Part shown: piece by piece, positions 40,436-50,722 of the stretch
Layout: every line of letters begins with the position of its first letter
Position numbering within the stretch: position 1 is the first letter of the stretch
From: Prevotella sp.
GTDB lineage: Bacteria; Bacteroidota; Bacteroidia; Bacteroidales; Bacteroidaceae
DNA: 64,000 nucleotides
Assembly (NCBI GenBank): GCA_022775985.1
Contig: JALFIM010000041.1
Span: 1 to 64,000 of the forward strand
Direction: 5' to 3'
Translations under genes and position numbers: made by a program
The notes under the pieces: generated by a model
The model's database searches: none
Told to the model about the DNA's origin: nothing
The model's input: only the letters and a program-made list of their open reading frames with translations

Positions 40436-42946
40436 TCATCTCTGTCGTGTGCGTCTTACGCCCCTTACGGCTTCTGCCTCCAGTGGATTCTCGGGCCAGT
40501 AGTGCTTGGGATAACGCCTTCTGAGCTCCTTGCGCACCTCGAAGTATGTGTTCTTCCAGAAACTCTGCAAGTCCTGCGTGAGCTGTACGGGCTTATAGCC
40601 CGGTGACAGCAGTTCCATCAGTACAGGCTGTCTGCCGTCGTTAACGCATGGGGTCTGCTCCATGCCGAAGCATTCTTGCAGCCTAACGCTGAGTACAGGA
40701 GCCTCCGCTCCTGTGCGGTAGTCTATCCGTATGTTGCTCCCTGTCGGTACGCGTATGTGCGTTGGGGCAAGTCGGTCTATCGCCATCTGGCAGTCGTATG
40801 GTATGAGTCCCCATGCCACGTCGCGCATGTCTATCTTCTTCAGTTCGGCTATTGTGGTCATGGTACGCCCGTTCTGGTCGATGTATAGCGGTAGCCATTC
40901 AGCGGCTGATGCCATGAGGCGTGCTGTGGATATGTCAGGTATGCCGAGTTCGGGGTGCCATTCGGCAACCCTTGTGGCCCTTTGTTGCAGTATAGTGAGC
41001 TCATCGCTCCAACTGAACATGCTGAGTCCGTCTTTCTTTGCGGCCTCGCATACAGTACGTACTATCAGTTCATGGTCGGCATCGTGTATGGGCTTGCTGT
41101 CGATGGTGAGCTTGCCTATACGTCGTTCGTGCTGTGCTACGATGCATCCCTGCTTGCTGTCCCACGATATATTGTCGCGCTCGGTGACGATATGGCCGTC
41201 AAGGCAAGCAGGGTCAACGGGTGCGGCGAGGAATACACGGCCGTTGCTGCCCGAGGTGTTGAGTGAGGCTATCGCTATCCATGAGTATGCCGTCATGGTG
41301 TCTGTGCTGTCTACGGTCACGTTGTCGCCACTCGCGAGCCTGAAGTGGCCACTGCCGTCTGTGGCTCTGGCTATGCGCTCGGGGTAGGCGTGTGCTATGA
41401 GCATGCCAACATCGTGCGGTGCTATGGCACTGTTGTCCTCATCGGCACGTACCATCCTGCGGTATTCGCTTGCTATGTGGGCTATGCGTGCCCATCGGCC
41501 AGGTGTGTTGCGCCTTCTTTCCGACCGCAGTGCCGATATGCGCAAAGCCATGTCAGAGTCGGCTGTCGCCGCCATTGGGTCCTTCTCCTCAAGTATGGCG
41601 GCTATGTCACAGGCAAGGCTCTTCATGGTCTGGCTCGTGGCGCATAGTATCATCCTTGCCATTCGCGGATGACATGGCAATGCCGCCATGCGCTTTCCGA
41701 GCGGAGTGATAGCCCCACTGGCATCCGTCGCGCCGAGCATTACAAGGAGTTGACGCGCTTTCATCACATTGCCGTGTGGCGGACAAGTTAGCCATGGCAG
41801 CGACTCTATGTCGTTCTCACCGAAAGCTGACACGCCGAGCAGGGTGGATGACAGGTCGGCGTATGATATCTCGGGCTCGCGGTGGTCGGCCATCAGGTGC
41901 TCCGAACTCTTCGTCCATAGTCTGTAACACGTGCCTTCAGCCATGCGCCCAGCCCGTCCGGCCCGTTGCGTGGCCATGTCCATGCTGATACGTGTCGTCT
42001 CAAGGTGGCTCATGCCGGTGCGTGCGTCGTGTACCAATGAGCGGCAGAAGCCGGAGTCTACCACTATGCGCACCCCTTCTATGGTAAGGGATGTCTCTGC
42101 TATGGGAGTGGCGAGCACCACCCTGCGGCGGCCATCGGCCGAAGGCATTATGGCCCGCCGCTGCATCTCTGGCGACAAGTTGCCGTAAAGCTGGTATATG
42201 TCCGTGCAGCTGAGCTGCCCCTCGAGCAGTTCGGCACACCTCGCAATCTCTCCTTGTCCCGGCAGAAATGCCAGAATGTCGCCGCTGTGCTCGCGGCGTG
42301 CGCGGCTGACGGTGGCTGCTACGGTTTGCGGTATGGCCATCACATCGGTGTCGTCGGACGCATATACTATGTCTACGGGATACATGCGTCCCTGGCTCTT
42401 GATGAGAGGGGCGTGCAGTCGGCTGCATACATCATCGGTGTCGATAGTCGCCGACATGACCAGAATCTTGAGGTCGGGACGTATAATCTGCTGTGTCTGC
42501 CGAACGAGTGCCAATGCGAGGTCGGAGTTTATGTTGCGCTCGTGAAACTCATCGAATATGACGAGGCCCACACCGTCAAGCGTCGGGTCGCTTACGAGCA
42601 TCCGTGTCAGGATGCCTTCGGTCAGGACTTCTATGCGTGTCGCGCTTGACACGCAGGTCTCAAACCTCACCCTGTAACCTACCGACCGCCCTACGGGCTC
42701 GTCAAGAAGGCTGCTCATGCGCTCGGCTATCTGCCTTGCGGCTATGCGCCGTGGCTCGAGCATCAGTATCTTGCCGCTGATATGGCCTCCTGTGAGAATG
42801 GTCAGTGGCAGCAGCGTGGACTTACCCGCTCCGGGAGGTGCCGTTACTATGGTGGCGTGATGGTCTGCCAGTGACTGGTTTACGGCATCGGCTATCTGTG
42901 ATGCCGGCAAGTGGCTTGTGCGTGTCAATATCTCTTTCAGAGTCAT
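40436..42946 (-). CDS. hrpB: ATP-dependent helicase HrpB
   Basis: 'TAPPGAGKSTLLPL', 'DEFHERNINSDLALAL', 'QRAGRAGRMAEGTCYRLW', HrpB C-terminal region; start trimmed from the ORF track. Confidence 0.93.
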   Translation of the reverse strand: MTLKEILTRTSHLPASQIADAVNQSLADHHATIVTAPPGAGKSTLLPLTILTGGHISGKILMLEPRRIAARQIAERMSSLLDEPVGRSVGYRVRFETCVSSATRIEVLTEGILTRMLVSDPTLDGVGLVIFDEFHERNINSDLALALVRQTQQIIRPDLKILVMSATIDTDDVCSRLHAPLIKSQGRMYPVDIVYASDDTDVMAIPQTVAATVSRARREHSGDILAFLPGQGEIARCAELLEGQLSCTDIYQLYGNLSPEMQRRAIMPSADGRRRVVLATPIAETSLTIEGVRIVVDSGFCRSLVHDARTGMSHLETTRISMDMATQRAGRAGRMAEGTCYRLWTKSSEHLMADHREPEISYADLSSTLLGVSAFGENDIESLPWLTCPPHGNVMKARQLLVMLGATDASGAITPLGKRMAALPCHPRMARMILCATSQTMKSLACDIAAILEEKDPMAATADSDMALRISALRSERRRNTPGRWARIAHIASEYRRMVRADEDNSAIAPHDVGMLIAHAYPERIARATDGSGHFRLASGDNVTVDSTDTMTAYSWIAIASLNTSGSNGRVFLAAPVDPACLDGHIVTERDNISWDSKQGCIVAQHERRIGKLTIDSKPIHDADHELIVRTVCEAAKKDGLSMFSWSDELTILQQRATRVAEWHPELGIPDISTARLMASAAEWLPLYIDQNGRTMTTIAELKKIDMRDVAWGLIPYDCQMAIDRLAPTHIRVPTGSNIRIDYRTGAEAPVLSVRLQECFGMEQTPCVNDGRQPVLMELLSPGYKPVQLTQDLQSFWKNTYFEVRKELRRRYPKHYWPENPLEAEAVRGVRRTRQR

Positions 42947-43155
42947 CGTAGACTGTAATGGTAAATACACGGGCTTGTACAGCCGTGTCGTTGTGGGGTA
43001 CAAATTTATGAAAACAAATCGATATGCACAAGTATTCATTTCGTTTTTCGGTGGGTATAGGACTTGTCTCGGCTTTTCTTACCCTTAGTGTATGGTCGTG
43101 ATACACACCTCGCAGTCTGTGATACTACATTTTGCAGATGCCCAAGACGAGAAAA

Positions 43156-43202
43156 GGATTTGACGCATACCGCGATGTGCGGTCTGCGTCAAATCCTTTA
43201 TC
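43156..43202 (-). terminator. Hairpin terminator
   Basis: AGGATTTGACGCA...TGCGTCAAATCCTTTAT. Confidence 0.75.
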
Positions 43203-43275
43203 TATGTGAGTACACGGTCTGCGTGGCAGTGACGGCGACCATATCATGCCACCGTATGTCCGTCATACGGCATTA

Positions 43276-44745
43276 TCAGTTGTCTTGCAGTGCTATGGCA
43301 TAGTAGCCCTTCTTGCCTGTCGGGAACACGCCCTGGATGTAGAGCACAGGCGAACTGCTTGTGGAAGCCTCCTTCACTACCTGCTGCAGCTCGTCAACAG
43401 TCTTTATGGGTGTGTCGTTCACCTTCTGTATGATGAAGCCTTTGCTCACTCCCTGCTCCTTGAGGCGGCCGCCGCTTACCTTCATCACCTCAAGACCGTA
43501 GCTTATGCCGAGCTGGCGCTTGGTCTCGGCTGTCACCTCACGGAATGTGCCGCCGAGGATGTCGAGGTCGGCTTTCTGCACCACCTTGGTGTTGCCTTGC
43601 TCATTCTTGAGCACCACGCTCTTGGTGGTCTTGTGCTTGTCGCGCAGGAAAGTCACCGATACCTTGTCGCCAGGACGCTTCTGTGCGAGAATCTCTTGGA
43701 GCTCTGCCATCTTGCTGACGGCCTTTCCGTCTACGGAGATGATAACGTCGCCAGTCTTGATGCCGGCATCCTGTGCCGCGCTCTCGTCCACTACCTTGGC
43801 CACGTATATACCCTCCATGGTGCCGAGGTCTACGTCCTTGCCGTCGTTCTTCTGCGCGTCAACATAGTTTTTCACGTCCTGTCCCTGTATGCCTATCATG
43901 GCACGCTGCACCGTTCCGTACTTCTTGAGGTCGTCCACCACCTTGTTCATGATGGAGGTAGGGATGGCGAAGCCATATCCACTGAACGAACCTGTCTGCG
44001 AGTACAGCATGGCGTTGATGCCGATGAGCTCACCCTTGGTGTTGACGAGTGCTCCTCCAGAGTTGCCGGGGTTGATGGCGGCATCGGTCTGTATGAACGA
44101 CTCCACACCGTTCTGGTAGAGCGAGCGGCCCTTTGCGCTTACTATGCCGGCCGTGACGGTATTGGTGAGGTTGAAGGGGTTGCCCACTGCGAGTACCCAT
44201 TCGCCCACTTTGATGTTCTCACTGTCGGCTATGGTGATGGCCGGGAGGTTTTTCCCGTCAATCTTTATAAGCGCGAGGTCTGTCGTTTTGTCAGTACCTA
44301 TGATGCGTGCGGAGTACTCCTTGTTGTCGTTGAGTGTCACGGTCAGCTCGTCGGCGCCTTCCACAACGTGGTTGTTGGTCACGATGTAGCCGTCAGCCGA
44401 TATGATGACACCAGAGCCGGAGCCTTGCTGCTTTGGTGTGCGGTACTGTCTCTTCTGCTTGTTGCCGTCACCACGGTTGGGATTGCCGAAGAATCCGAAC
44501 GGGTCACTGAAGAAATCGCCGAACGGGTCGCTCTCCATCTCCACGGTCTGCATCTTGCTGTTGCGTGTGTTGAGTATGTGTACGACAGACGGCAAAGACT
44601 TCTCTGCCGCATAAGTGAGGTCTACGGGTTGTCCTGGTACGGCGGTAGCAGTGCTTGCTGCGTTCACCTTAATGAAAGATCCGGCCGAGAATGCAACCGA
44701 TGCGATGCACATCGCGCCAATCAAGTAGTTCGAATACTTTTTCAT
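43276..44745 (-). CDS. Do/DegP-family serine endoprotease
   Basis: Triad segments 'VTNNHVV', 'TDLALIKI' and 'INPGNSGGAL', followed by PDZ regions; start MKKYSNYL. Confidence 0.95.
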   Translation of the reverse strand: MKKYSNYLIGAMCIASVAFSAGSFIKVNAASTATAVPGQPVDLTYAAEKSLPSVVHILNTRNSKMQTVEMESDPFGDFFSDPFGFFGNPNRGDGNKQKRQYRTPKQQGSGSGVIISADGYIVTNNHVVEGADELTVTLNDNKEYSARIIGTDKTTDLALIKIDGKNLPAITIADSENIKVGEWVLAVGNPFNLTNTVTAGIVSAKGRSLYQNGVESFIQTDAAINPGNSGGALVNTKGELIGINAMLYSQTGSFSGYGFAIPTSIMNKVVDDLKKYGTVQRAMIGIQGQDVKNYVDAQKNDGKDVDLGTMEGIYVAKVVDESAAQDAGIKTGDVIISVDGKAVSKMAELQEILAQKRPGDKVSVTFLRDKHKTTKSVVLKNEQGNTKVVQKADLDILGGTFREVTAETKRQLGISYGLEVMKVSGGRLKEQGVSKGFIIQKVNDTPIKTVDELQQVVKEASTSSSPVLYIQGVFPTGKKGYYAIALQDN

Positions 44746-44828
44746 ATTGTACGTCTTTTTGATTAATTGTTTACTTTTCCAATAGTGTGCCGCGACGCAT
44801 AGTCGGGCATTTCTTGACTTGTCGGGTG

Positions 44829-44836
44829 CAAAAATA
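44829..44836 (-). promoter_or_regulatory. -7 promoter element (TATTTTTG on minus strand)
   Basis: CAAAAATA upstream of the degP-like gene. Confidence 0.4.
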
Positions 44837-45061
44837 GGCGCAATTTTTGTTAATATGCCATTTTGTCCTATATCTTTATTCCATTTTAACATTCCAATTT
44901 AACATATTAACGGCTCTTAAATCCGCAACCGTTCATTTTTACAAATCTTTACGTCAGCGGATTGATGCTGTGCTGATGATGTGCGGAGTGGTGTGCGTAT
45001 GTGTGCTGTGCAGGACGTGGCAGGGCACGTGCGTGGGCGTGTGTGCGACGCGTGTGAGAGG

Positions 45062-45223
45062 TCACACCATGTCGTCGATGTAGCCTTTGGTGAACATGTC
45101 GTAGCCGAGGGCCTCCAGCTCGGGCAGTGACATGTGGGCGAGGGCTGCCTCTATGCGCGTGATGAGTTGCTTGCGGCGGAGCTCATCGGAGTCGGTATTG
45201 AAGAAGTGATGCTTGCGTTCCAT
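45062..45223 (-). CDS. Small protein (53 aa), possible conserved family
   Basis: MERKHHFFNTDSDELRRKQLITRIEAALAHMSLPELEALGYDMFTKGYIDDMV; plausible composition, ORF-track extension runs into the repeat array. Confidence 0.5.
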   Translation of the reverse strand: MERKHHFFNTDSDELRRKQLITRIEAALAHMSLPELEALGYDMFTKGYIDDMV

Positions 45224-45355
45224 GCTTATGATGTGCTTTGTGATTGTGAGTGTGGGGTGTTGTGAAATGTGGTTTTGCTGTATCGCTGGAGCAGAAGATG
45301 CCCTGTCGTAATATGGCAGTGCGACGCTCGTCTGAATGTCTGGGCAAGACTCGTT

Positions 45356-45442
45356 CGCAAAACGGCCCATTTCGCGATGTGATTCGGCCCATTTCATCAT
45401 GCAAAATGGCCCATTTCGCAGTGTAAAACGGCCCGTTTTGCA
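45356..45442. repeat. 87-bp intergenic array, 4 x 21-bp imperfect palindromes (copy 3)
   Basis: GGSCC centres at 45366, 45388, 45410, 45432. Confidence 0.95.
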
Positions 45443-45509
45443 ATTGGCTGATAACCATTATGTTATGAGGCTTAGTCCGTCGCGGCCAATAATGCGGCGA
45501 CATGGGGAT

Positions 45510-45577
45510 ACAAAAAATCCATAATCGATATGTAGCGGAGCCTGTGTGGATGCCCCATTACGTATGGATTATGGATT
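45510..45577 (-). terminator. Long-loop terminator downstream of the DUF3127 gene
   Basis: AATCCATAATC (45516-45526) / GATTATGGATT (45567-45577); minus-strand RNA ends GATTATGGATTTTTTG. Confidence 0.6.
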
Positions 45578-45593
45578 GCTTGCTGCCTGGCAA

Positions 45594-46001
45594 TTAGAAA
45601 GGAAGGTCGTCGGCGCTGCTGTTGTCGGCGGCAGGTGCGCTGAATGGGTCGGCCTTCGGCTGAGCTGCTGTGGCCGGAGCGGCGGTGAACTGTGTGGCGG
45701 CAACGGCAGGGTCTATCTGACTTGTGGCGGCAGGGTCTACCTGTCTTACGTCGAAAGCTCTGATGCTGTTGAACCAACGGCCGTTGTATTCGTGTGCGTC
45801 TATGTCGAAAGACACCGATACTTCCTGACCTACACTTATGTTGAAGCGCTGCAGTCTGTCGGCACCGAATACGCTGAACACCATCTTACGGGGATACTGG
45901 TCGTGCGTCTCGATGACGAACTCCTGCACTTTCCATTCACCGCGGGCTGAAGTGCCGCTCTTCTCGGGAAGCGCAGCTATGACTTTTCCTTGTAATTCCA
46001 T
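45594..46001 (-). CDS. DUF3127 domain-containing (OB-like) protein
   Basis: 'MELQGKVIAALPEKSGTSARGEWKVQEFVIETHDQYPRKMVFSVFGADRLQRFNISVGQEVSVSFDIDAHEYNGRWFNSIRAF'; acidic DDLPF tail. Confidence 0.9.
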   Translation of the reverse strand: MELQGKVIAALPEKSGTSARGEWKVQEFVIETHDQYPRKMVFSVFGADRLQRFNISVGQEVSVSFDIDAHEYNGRWFNSIRAFDVRQVDPAATSQIDPAVAATQFTAAPATAAQPKADPFSAPAADNSSADDLPF

Positions 46002-46262
46002 AAACTGTTTGATTAAATTTGTGTGTATTAAAAATTGCTTGCGAAATTAATAAATATAGTTGATAAAAACAAAATAAATACTGCTTTTTTTGTTCAGTCC
46101 ACCCCTTTTTTGTATTTTTGTAGCTAATTAAAAAACGCCCTTTCTGACGTGTAAACCTCAGCTTGCAAGGCCCGTCTGCCAGACGGTGCATGTGTTGTGG
46201 CCTATGTCTCATGAGGGTGGCATGTATATATAATGTAGAACAATATTAAAGGTACAATACAG

Positions 46263-47387
46263 ATGCGATTTACATTATCAAGCAGCGTGCTCAATGGCCA
46301 GCTGCTGACCCTTTCAAGAGTAATCAACAGCAAGAACTCATTGCCGATACTCGACTGCTTCCTCTTCGAAGTGAACAACGGACAACTGACCCTTACGGCC
46401 AGCGACAAGGAGAACGTGATGACGGCTGTCATTCCGCTCGACCAGTGCGATGGCGACGGATGCTTCGCCCTGCCCAACAAGACAATACTCGATGCCGTGA
46501 AGGAGCTGCCCGAGCAGCCGCTCACATTCGACATTGACACCGATACCCTCGGCCTGAAGATTATCTATCAGAACGGTATGTACCAGTTCGTGGCGCAGAG
46601 TGGGGCGGAGTTTCCTAAGGCACAGGCCATGTCGGATGGTGCCATGACCGTGATGATGGGTGCCAGCGTGCTCGTTGACAACATCACGCGCTCACTGTTT
46701 GCGACGGCTCAGGACGAGCTGCGTCCGGTCATGAACGGCGTGTTCTTCGACATAACCGATGAGTGTATGTCCGTGGTTGCCACCGATGGTCATAAACTTG
46801 TGCGCAACCGCAACTTCCTTGTCAAGAGCGAGACTCCCACGTCTTTCATCCTGCCTAAGAAGCCGGCAGGACTTCTGAAGGTCATGCTGGCAAAGTCTGC
46901 CGACGATGTAGTGGCGAAGTTTGACAGCAACATGGCGATGTTTGCCACCGCCGATGCCACGCTCACATGCCGCTTGATAGAGGGACGCTACCCCAACTAC
47001 AACTCGGTGATACCTAAGGACAACCCCAATGAGCTGACCATAGACCGCAAGTCGCTCATCGGTGCGCTGCGCCGCGTGCTCCCCTTCGCCAGCGAGAGCA
47101 ACCAGTTGGTGCGCTTGCACCTCGAGACAGGCAAGCTCGTGCTCACGTCTGAGGATATAGACTTCTCTACAAGCGCGAAGGAGACGATGACATGCGACTA
47201 CTCTGGCAAGCCCATGGACATAGGTTTCAAGGGCAGTTCGCTCAGCGAGATACTCACCAATCTCGACAGCGAGGAGGTGACCGTGAAGCTCGCCGACCCA
47301 AGCCGTGCCGGTGTCATCGTCCCCACGCAGGGACATGATAATGAGGATGTGCTCATGCTTATAATGCCAATGCTTTTGAATGACTGA
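46263..47387 (+). CDS. dnaN: DNA polymerase III subunit beta (sliding clamp)
   Basis: 'MRFTLSSSVLNGQLLTLSRVINSKNSLPILDCFLFEV', 'VVATDGHKLVRN', C-terminus 'NEDVLMLIMPMLLND'. Confidence 0.97.
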   Translation: MRFTLSSSVLNGQLLTLSRVINSKNSLPILDCFLFEVNNGQLTLTASDKENVMTAVIPLDQCDGDGCFALPNKTILDAVKELPEQPLTFDIDTDTLGLKIIYQNGMYQFVAQSGAEFPKAQAMSDGAMTVMMGASVLVDNITRSLFATAQDELRPVMNGVFFDITDECMSVVATDGHKLVRNRNFLVKSETPTSFILPKKPAGLLKVMLAKSADDVVAKFDSNMAMFATADATLTCRLIEGRYPNYNSVIPKDNPNELTIDRKSLIGALRRVLPFASESNQLVRLHLETGKLVLTSEDIDFSTSAKETMTCDYSGKPMDIGFKGSSLSEILTNLDSEEVTVKLADPSRAGVIVPTQGHDNEDVLMLIMPMLLND

Positions 47388-47398
47388 CCGCGTGTGAC

Positions 47399-48253
47399 AT
47401 GAGACTGAAACTTACAAAACCCCTCATCGTATTCGACTTGGAGACGACGGGGCTTGACCTTGTCAACGACAGGATAATACAGATTTCATATATTAAGGTG
47501 ATGCCGTCTGGCGAGGAGCTACGCGAGAGTTTCTTCGTCAACCCCGGCCGCCACATACCTGCCGAGGTGGAGGCTCTCACGGGCATAAGCGATGGCGATG
47601 TGGCATCGGCCAAGACGTTCAAGGAGCTGGCCTCTACGTTGGAGGCTACGTTCAAGGGGTGCGATTTCGCAGGATACAACTCCAATCATTTCGACATCCC
47701 CATGCTCGCGGAGGAGTTCCTAAGGGCTGGCATAGACTTCGACTTCTCAAGATGTCGTCTTATCGACGTGCAGACCATATTCCATAAGATGGAGCGCCGC
47801 AACCTCGCGGCAGCATACAAGTTCTACTGTGGGCGTAAGATGGAGGACGACTTCCAGGCCCACCGTGCCGATGAGGACACGGAGGCTACGTATCGTGTGC
47901 TGATGGGCGAGCTCGACAAGTACAGCCCTGAGGTGCAGGAGGAACCGAACAGGCAGCTGCCCAATGACATGGACTACCTCGCTGAGTTCTCCAAGGTCAA
48001 CGATAATGTAGATTTTGCAGGACGCATAGTGTGGAAGCCTGTTGTCGATAGCGTAGGCAAGCCTGTCATGGACAAGGATGGCAAGCCGCTCCGTCAGGAG
48101 GTGTTCAACTTCGGGAAGCACAAGGGCAAGCCCGTCGTGGAGGTACTGCACAGGGAGCCCGGCTACTTCAGTTGGATGCTTGCCGGCGACTTCACCTACA
48201 ACACCAAGCAGGTGCTGACGCGCATACGTCTGCGCGAGCTCACCAAACGCTGA
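47399..48253 (+). CDS. 3'-5' exonuclease (DnaQ-like)
   Basis: 'LIVFDLETTGLDLVNDRIIQISYIKV', 'FAGYNSNHFDIPML', 'HRADEDTEATYRVL'. Confidence 0.94.
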   Translation: MRLKLTKPLIVFDLETTGLDLVNDRIIQISYIKVMPSGEELRESFFVNPGRHIPAEVEALTGISDGDVASAKTFKELASTLEATFKGCDFAGYNSNHFDIPMLAEEFLRAGIDFDFSRCRLIDVQTIFHKMERRNLAAAYKFYCGRKMEDDFQAHRADEDTEATYRVLMGELDKYSPEVQEEPNRQLPNDMDYLAEFSKVNDNVDFAGRIVWKPVVDSVGKPVMDKDGKPLRQEVFNFGKHKGKPVVEVLHREPGYFSWMLAGDFTYNTKQVLTRIRLRELTKR

Positions 48254-48402
48254 CACATGTTCATGCCACCGTCGGGCATTACGTGGCTCTCACTGTATGG
48301 GCCGTAGGCTGGCGGTGGCATGATTTCGCATAGTAGGCATGCACGTATCGCTGACGACGCATGCCATGGATGCGTACTCCGTAATATTATAAAGTAGTAA
48401 TA

Positions 48403-49602
48403 ATGCTGAAAGGAAAGAAAATAGTGTTGGGCATAACAGGCTCAATAGCCGCATACAAGTCGTGCAATATAATACGTCTCCTCGTGAAACAGGGGGCTGA
48501 GGTGCAGGTGGTTATTACTCCTGCCGGCAAGGAGTTCATCACGCCTATCACGCTGTCGGCCCTCACGCAGAAGCCCGTCATCTCGGAGTTCTTCTCACAG
48601 CGTGACGGAAGCTGGCACTCGCATGTGGCTTTGGGCATGTGGGCTGATGCCATGCTCGTGGCCCCTTGCACGGCGAGTACGCTTGGGAAGATGGCCAATG
48701 GCATTGCCGACAACATGCTTGTCACCACATACCTGTCTATGAAGGCACCTGTGTTCATAGCTCCCGCCATGGATCTTGACATGTATGCCCACCCGTCTAC
48801 TGCCGCCAACTTGAGCCGTCTGCAGTCGTATGGCAATATAATCATTGAGCCGCAGAGCGGATTTCTTGCAAGCGGACTTGAGGGAAAGGGCCGCATGGAG
48901 GAGCCTGAGCGCATAGTGCAGCAGCTTGATGACTATTTCAGCAAGGCCGCCGCATCGCCGCTGAGGGGACGCAAGGTGGTCATAACGGCCGGGCCTACGT
49001 ACGAGAAGATAGACCCTGTGCGGTTCGTTGGCAACTATTCGAGCGGCAAGATGGGATTCGCCATTGCGGAGGAGTGCTCGCGTCGTGGCGCTGATGTCAC
49101 ACTGGTGGCCGGGCCTGTGGCTCTGTCGTGCTCCAAGGGAATACGGCGTATAGACGTGGAGAGCAGCCGTGAGATGTACGATGCGGCCATACGTGAGTTT
49201 GCCGATGCCGATGTGGCTGTGCTGTCGGCTGCCGTTGCCGATTTTACTCCTAAGGACGTGGCTGACACGAAGATAAAGCGTGAGAAGGGTGTGGGCATGA
49301 CTCTTGAGCTGGAGCCTACGCGTGACATCGCCGCCGAGATAGGACGTATGAAGCGCGAGGGCCAGCGTGTCATAGGTTTCGCACTCGAGACCAATGACGA
49401 GAATACCAATGCGCGGCATAAGCTGGAGTCGAAGAATGCCGACTTCATAGTGCTCAACAGCCTCCGTAATGAGGGTACGTGCTTCCGCACGGACCAGAAT
49501 CAGATTACAATCATAGGCAAGGACTACGAGAAGGCGTTTGATAAGAAACCTAAGTCGGAGGTGGCTGTGGATATTATAGATGAGCTTGAGCGCATCATCT
49601 GA
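48403..49602 (+). CDS. coaBC: Bifunctional phosphopantothenoylcysteine decarboxylase/phosphopantothenate-cysteine ligase
   Basis: 'KKIVLGITGSIAAYKS', 'PAMDLDMYAHP', 'VVITAGPTYEKIDPVRFVGNYSSGKMG'. Confidence 0.97.
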   Translation: MLKGKKIVLGITGSIAAYKSCNIIRLLVKQGAEVQVVITPAGKEFITPITLSALTQKPVISEFFSQRDGSWHSHVALGMWADAMLVAPCTASTLGKMANGIADNMLVTTYLSMKAPVFIAPAMDLDMYAHPSTAANLSRLQSYGNIIIEPQSGFLASGLEGKGRMEEPERIVQQLDDYFSKAAASPLRGRKVVITAGPTYEKIDPVRFVGNYSSGKMGFAIAEECSRRGADVTLVAGPVALSCSKGIRRIDVESSREMYDAAIREFADADVAVLSAAVADFTPKDVADTKIKREKGVGMTLELEPTRDIAAEIGRMKREGQRVIGFALETNDENTNARHKLESKNADFIVLNSLRNEGTCFRTDQNQITIIGKDYEKAFDKKPKSEVAVDIIDELERII

Positions 49603-49659
49603 GCCTGTGGCGACATCTGACAGTACGTCTTAGACATCTACTTTTTTAGGAATAGGGAC

Positions 49660-50619
49660 ATGAATACATATCACGGACTTCTTAGGGCACTTTCTGCGAG
49701 GTGGCTTGCTGGCTGCTGTGGCATGCTTATGCCGCTTTGCTTGCTCGTAATGGTGCCTTCTATGGCTCACGCACAGGAGCTTAATGCACGTATTACTGTC
49801 AATCACAACCAGATACAAGGCACCGATGCGAGTGTCTTTGATGACTTATCCAACAATCTTACTCAGTTTGTCAATGACAGGCAGTGGACCAACTTGCAGT
49901 TTCAGAAGAATGAGCGCATACCGTGCAGTTTCAATATCACGGTCACTAAATACGACAAGGCATCTAATGTGTTCACTTGCAAGGCACTCATTCAGGCTAC
50001 GAGGACGGCCTACAACTCGAGTTACAGTTCTACGTTTTACAGTATTACGGACAACGACTTCAACTTCGAGTATGCTCAGTTTGACCAACTTAACTTCAAT
50101 GAGGAGACCATAGACAATCAGTTGACGGCACTCTTCGCATACTACGCCTATCTCATTATAGGCATCAATCTCGACACGTTCGCACCGATGGGTGGTGAGG
50201 ATGTGCTGCAGAGATGCATGAATATCGCCAACGGAAGTCAGAACCTTAACTTCCCCGGGTGGAAGGCTTTTGACAACGACCGCAACCGTTTCGCCATAAT
50301 CAATGACTATCTTGACGGGGCAATGAAGCCATTTAGACAACTGCAGTATGACTATTATCGTACAGGACTTGATGAGATGGCCTCAAACGCAGAGCGTGGA
50401 CGGACAAACATAACGACGGCGTTGGAGACGGGATTGAAGAAGTGCCATGAGGACAAACCTATGAGTATGCTTCCGCAAATATGGACAGACTATAAGCGGG
50501 ATGAGCTTGCCAATATCTATAAAGGCAAGGGTACGCAGAAGGAGAAAGAGTCTGTGTATGACATTCTGTTCTCTATCAACGCGAGTCAGAACCGCGCTTG
50601 GGAGCAGATAAAGGAGTGA
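49660..50619 (+). CDS. DUF4835/PorD-like protein (associated with type IX secretion in Bacteroidetes)
   Basis: 'QELNARITVNHNQIQGTDASVFDDLSNNLTQFVNDRQWTNLQF', 'FAYYAYLIIGINLDTFAPMGGE'; coaBC-porD-recN order. Confidence 0.88.
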   Translation: MNTYHGLLRALSARWLAGCCGMLMPLCLLVMVPSMAHAQELNARITVNHNQIQGTDASVFDDLSNNLTQFVNDRQWTNLQFQKNERIPCSFNITVTKYDKASNVFTCKALIQATRTAYNSSYSSTFYSITDNDFNFEYAQFDQLNFNEETIDNQLTALFAYYAYLIIGINLDTFAPMGGEDVLQRCMNIANGSQNLNFPGWKAFDNDRNRFAIINDYLDGAMKPFRQLQYDYYRTGLDEMASNAERGRTNITTALETGLKKCHEDKPMSMLPQIWTDYKRDELANIYKGKGTQKEKESVYDILFSINASQNRAWEQIKE

Positions 50620-50722
50620 CACGGACGGTATTCTGTGGCTTCGGCATGCTGAAGTCAGCCGCCAAGACGCGCCACAGGTGATAATCGGGCACGCTATATA
50701 CCATAATATAATATGCGAGAAT

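Noticed and set aside
43246-44766. 506-aa plus-strand ORF opposite the degP-like gene
   Set aside because: Antisense shadow of a clear DegP/HtrA gene; no recognisable domain.
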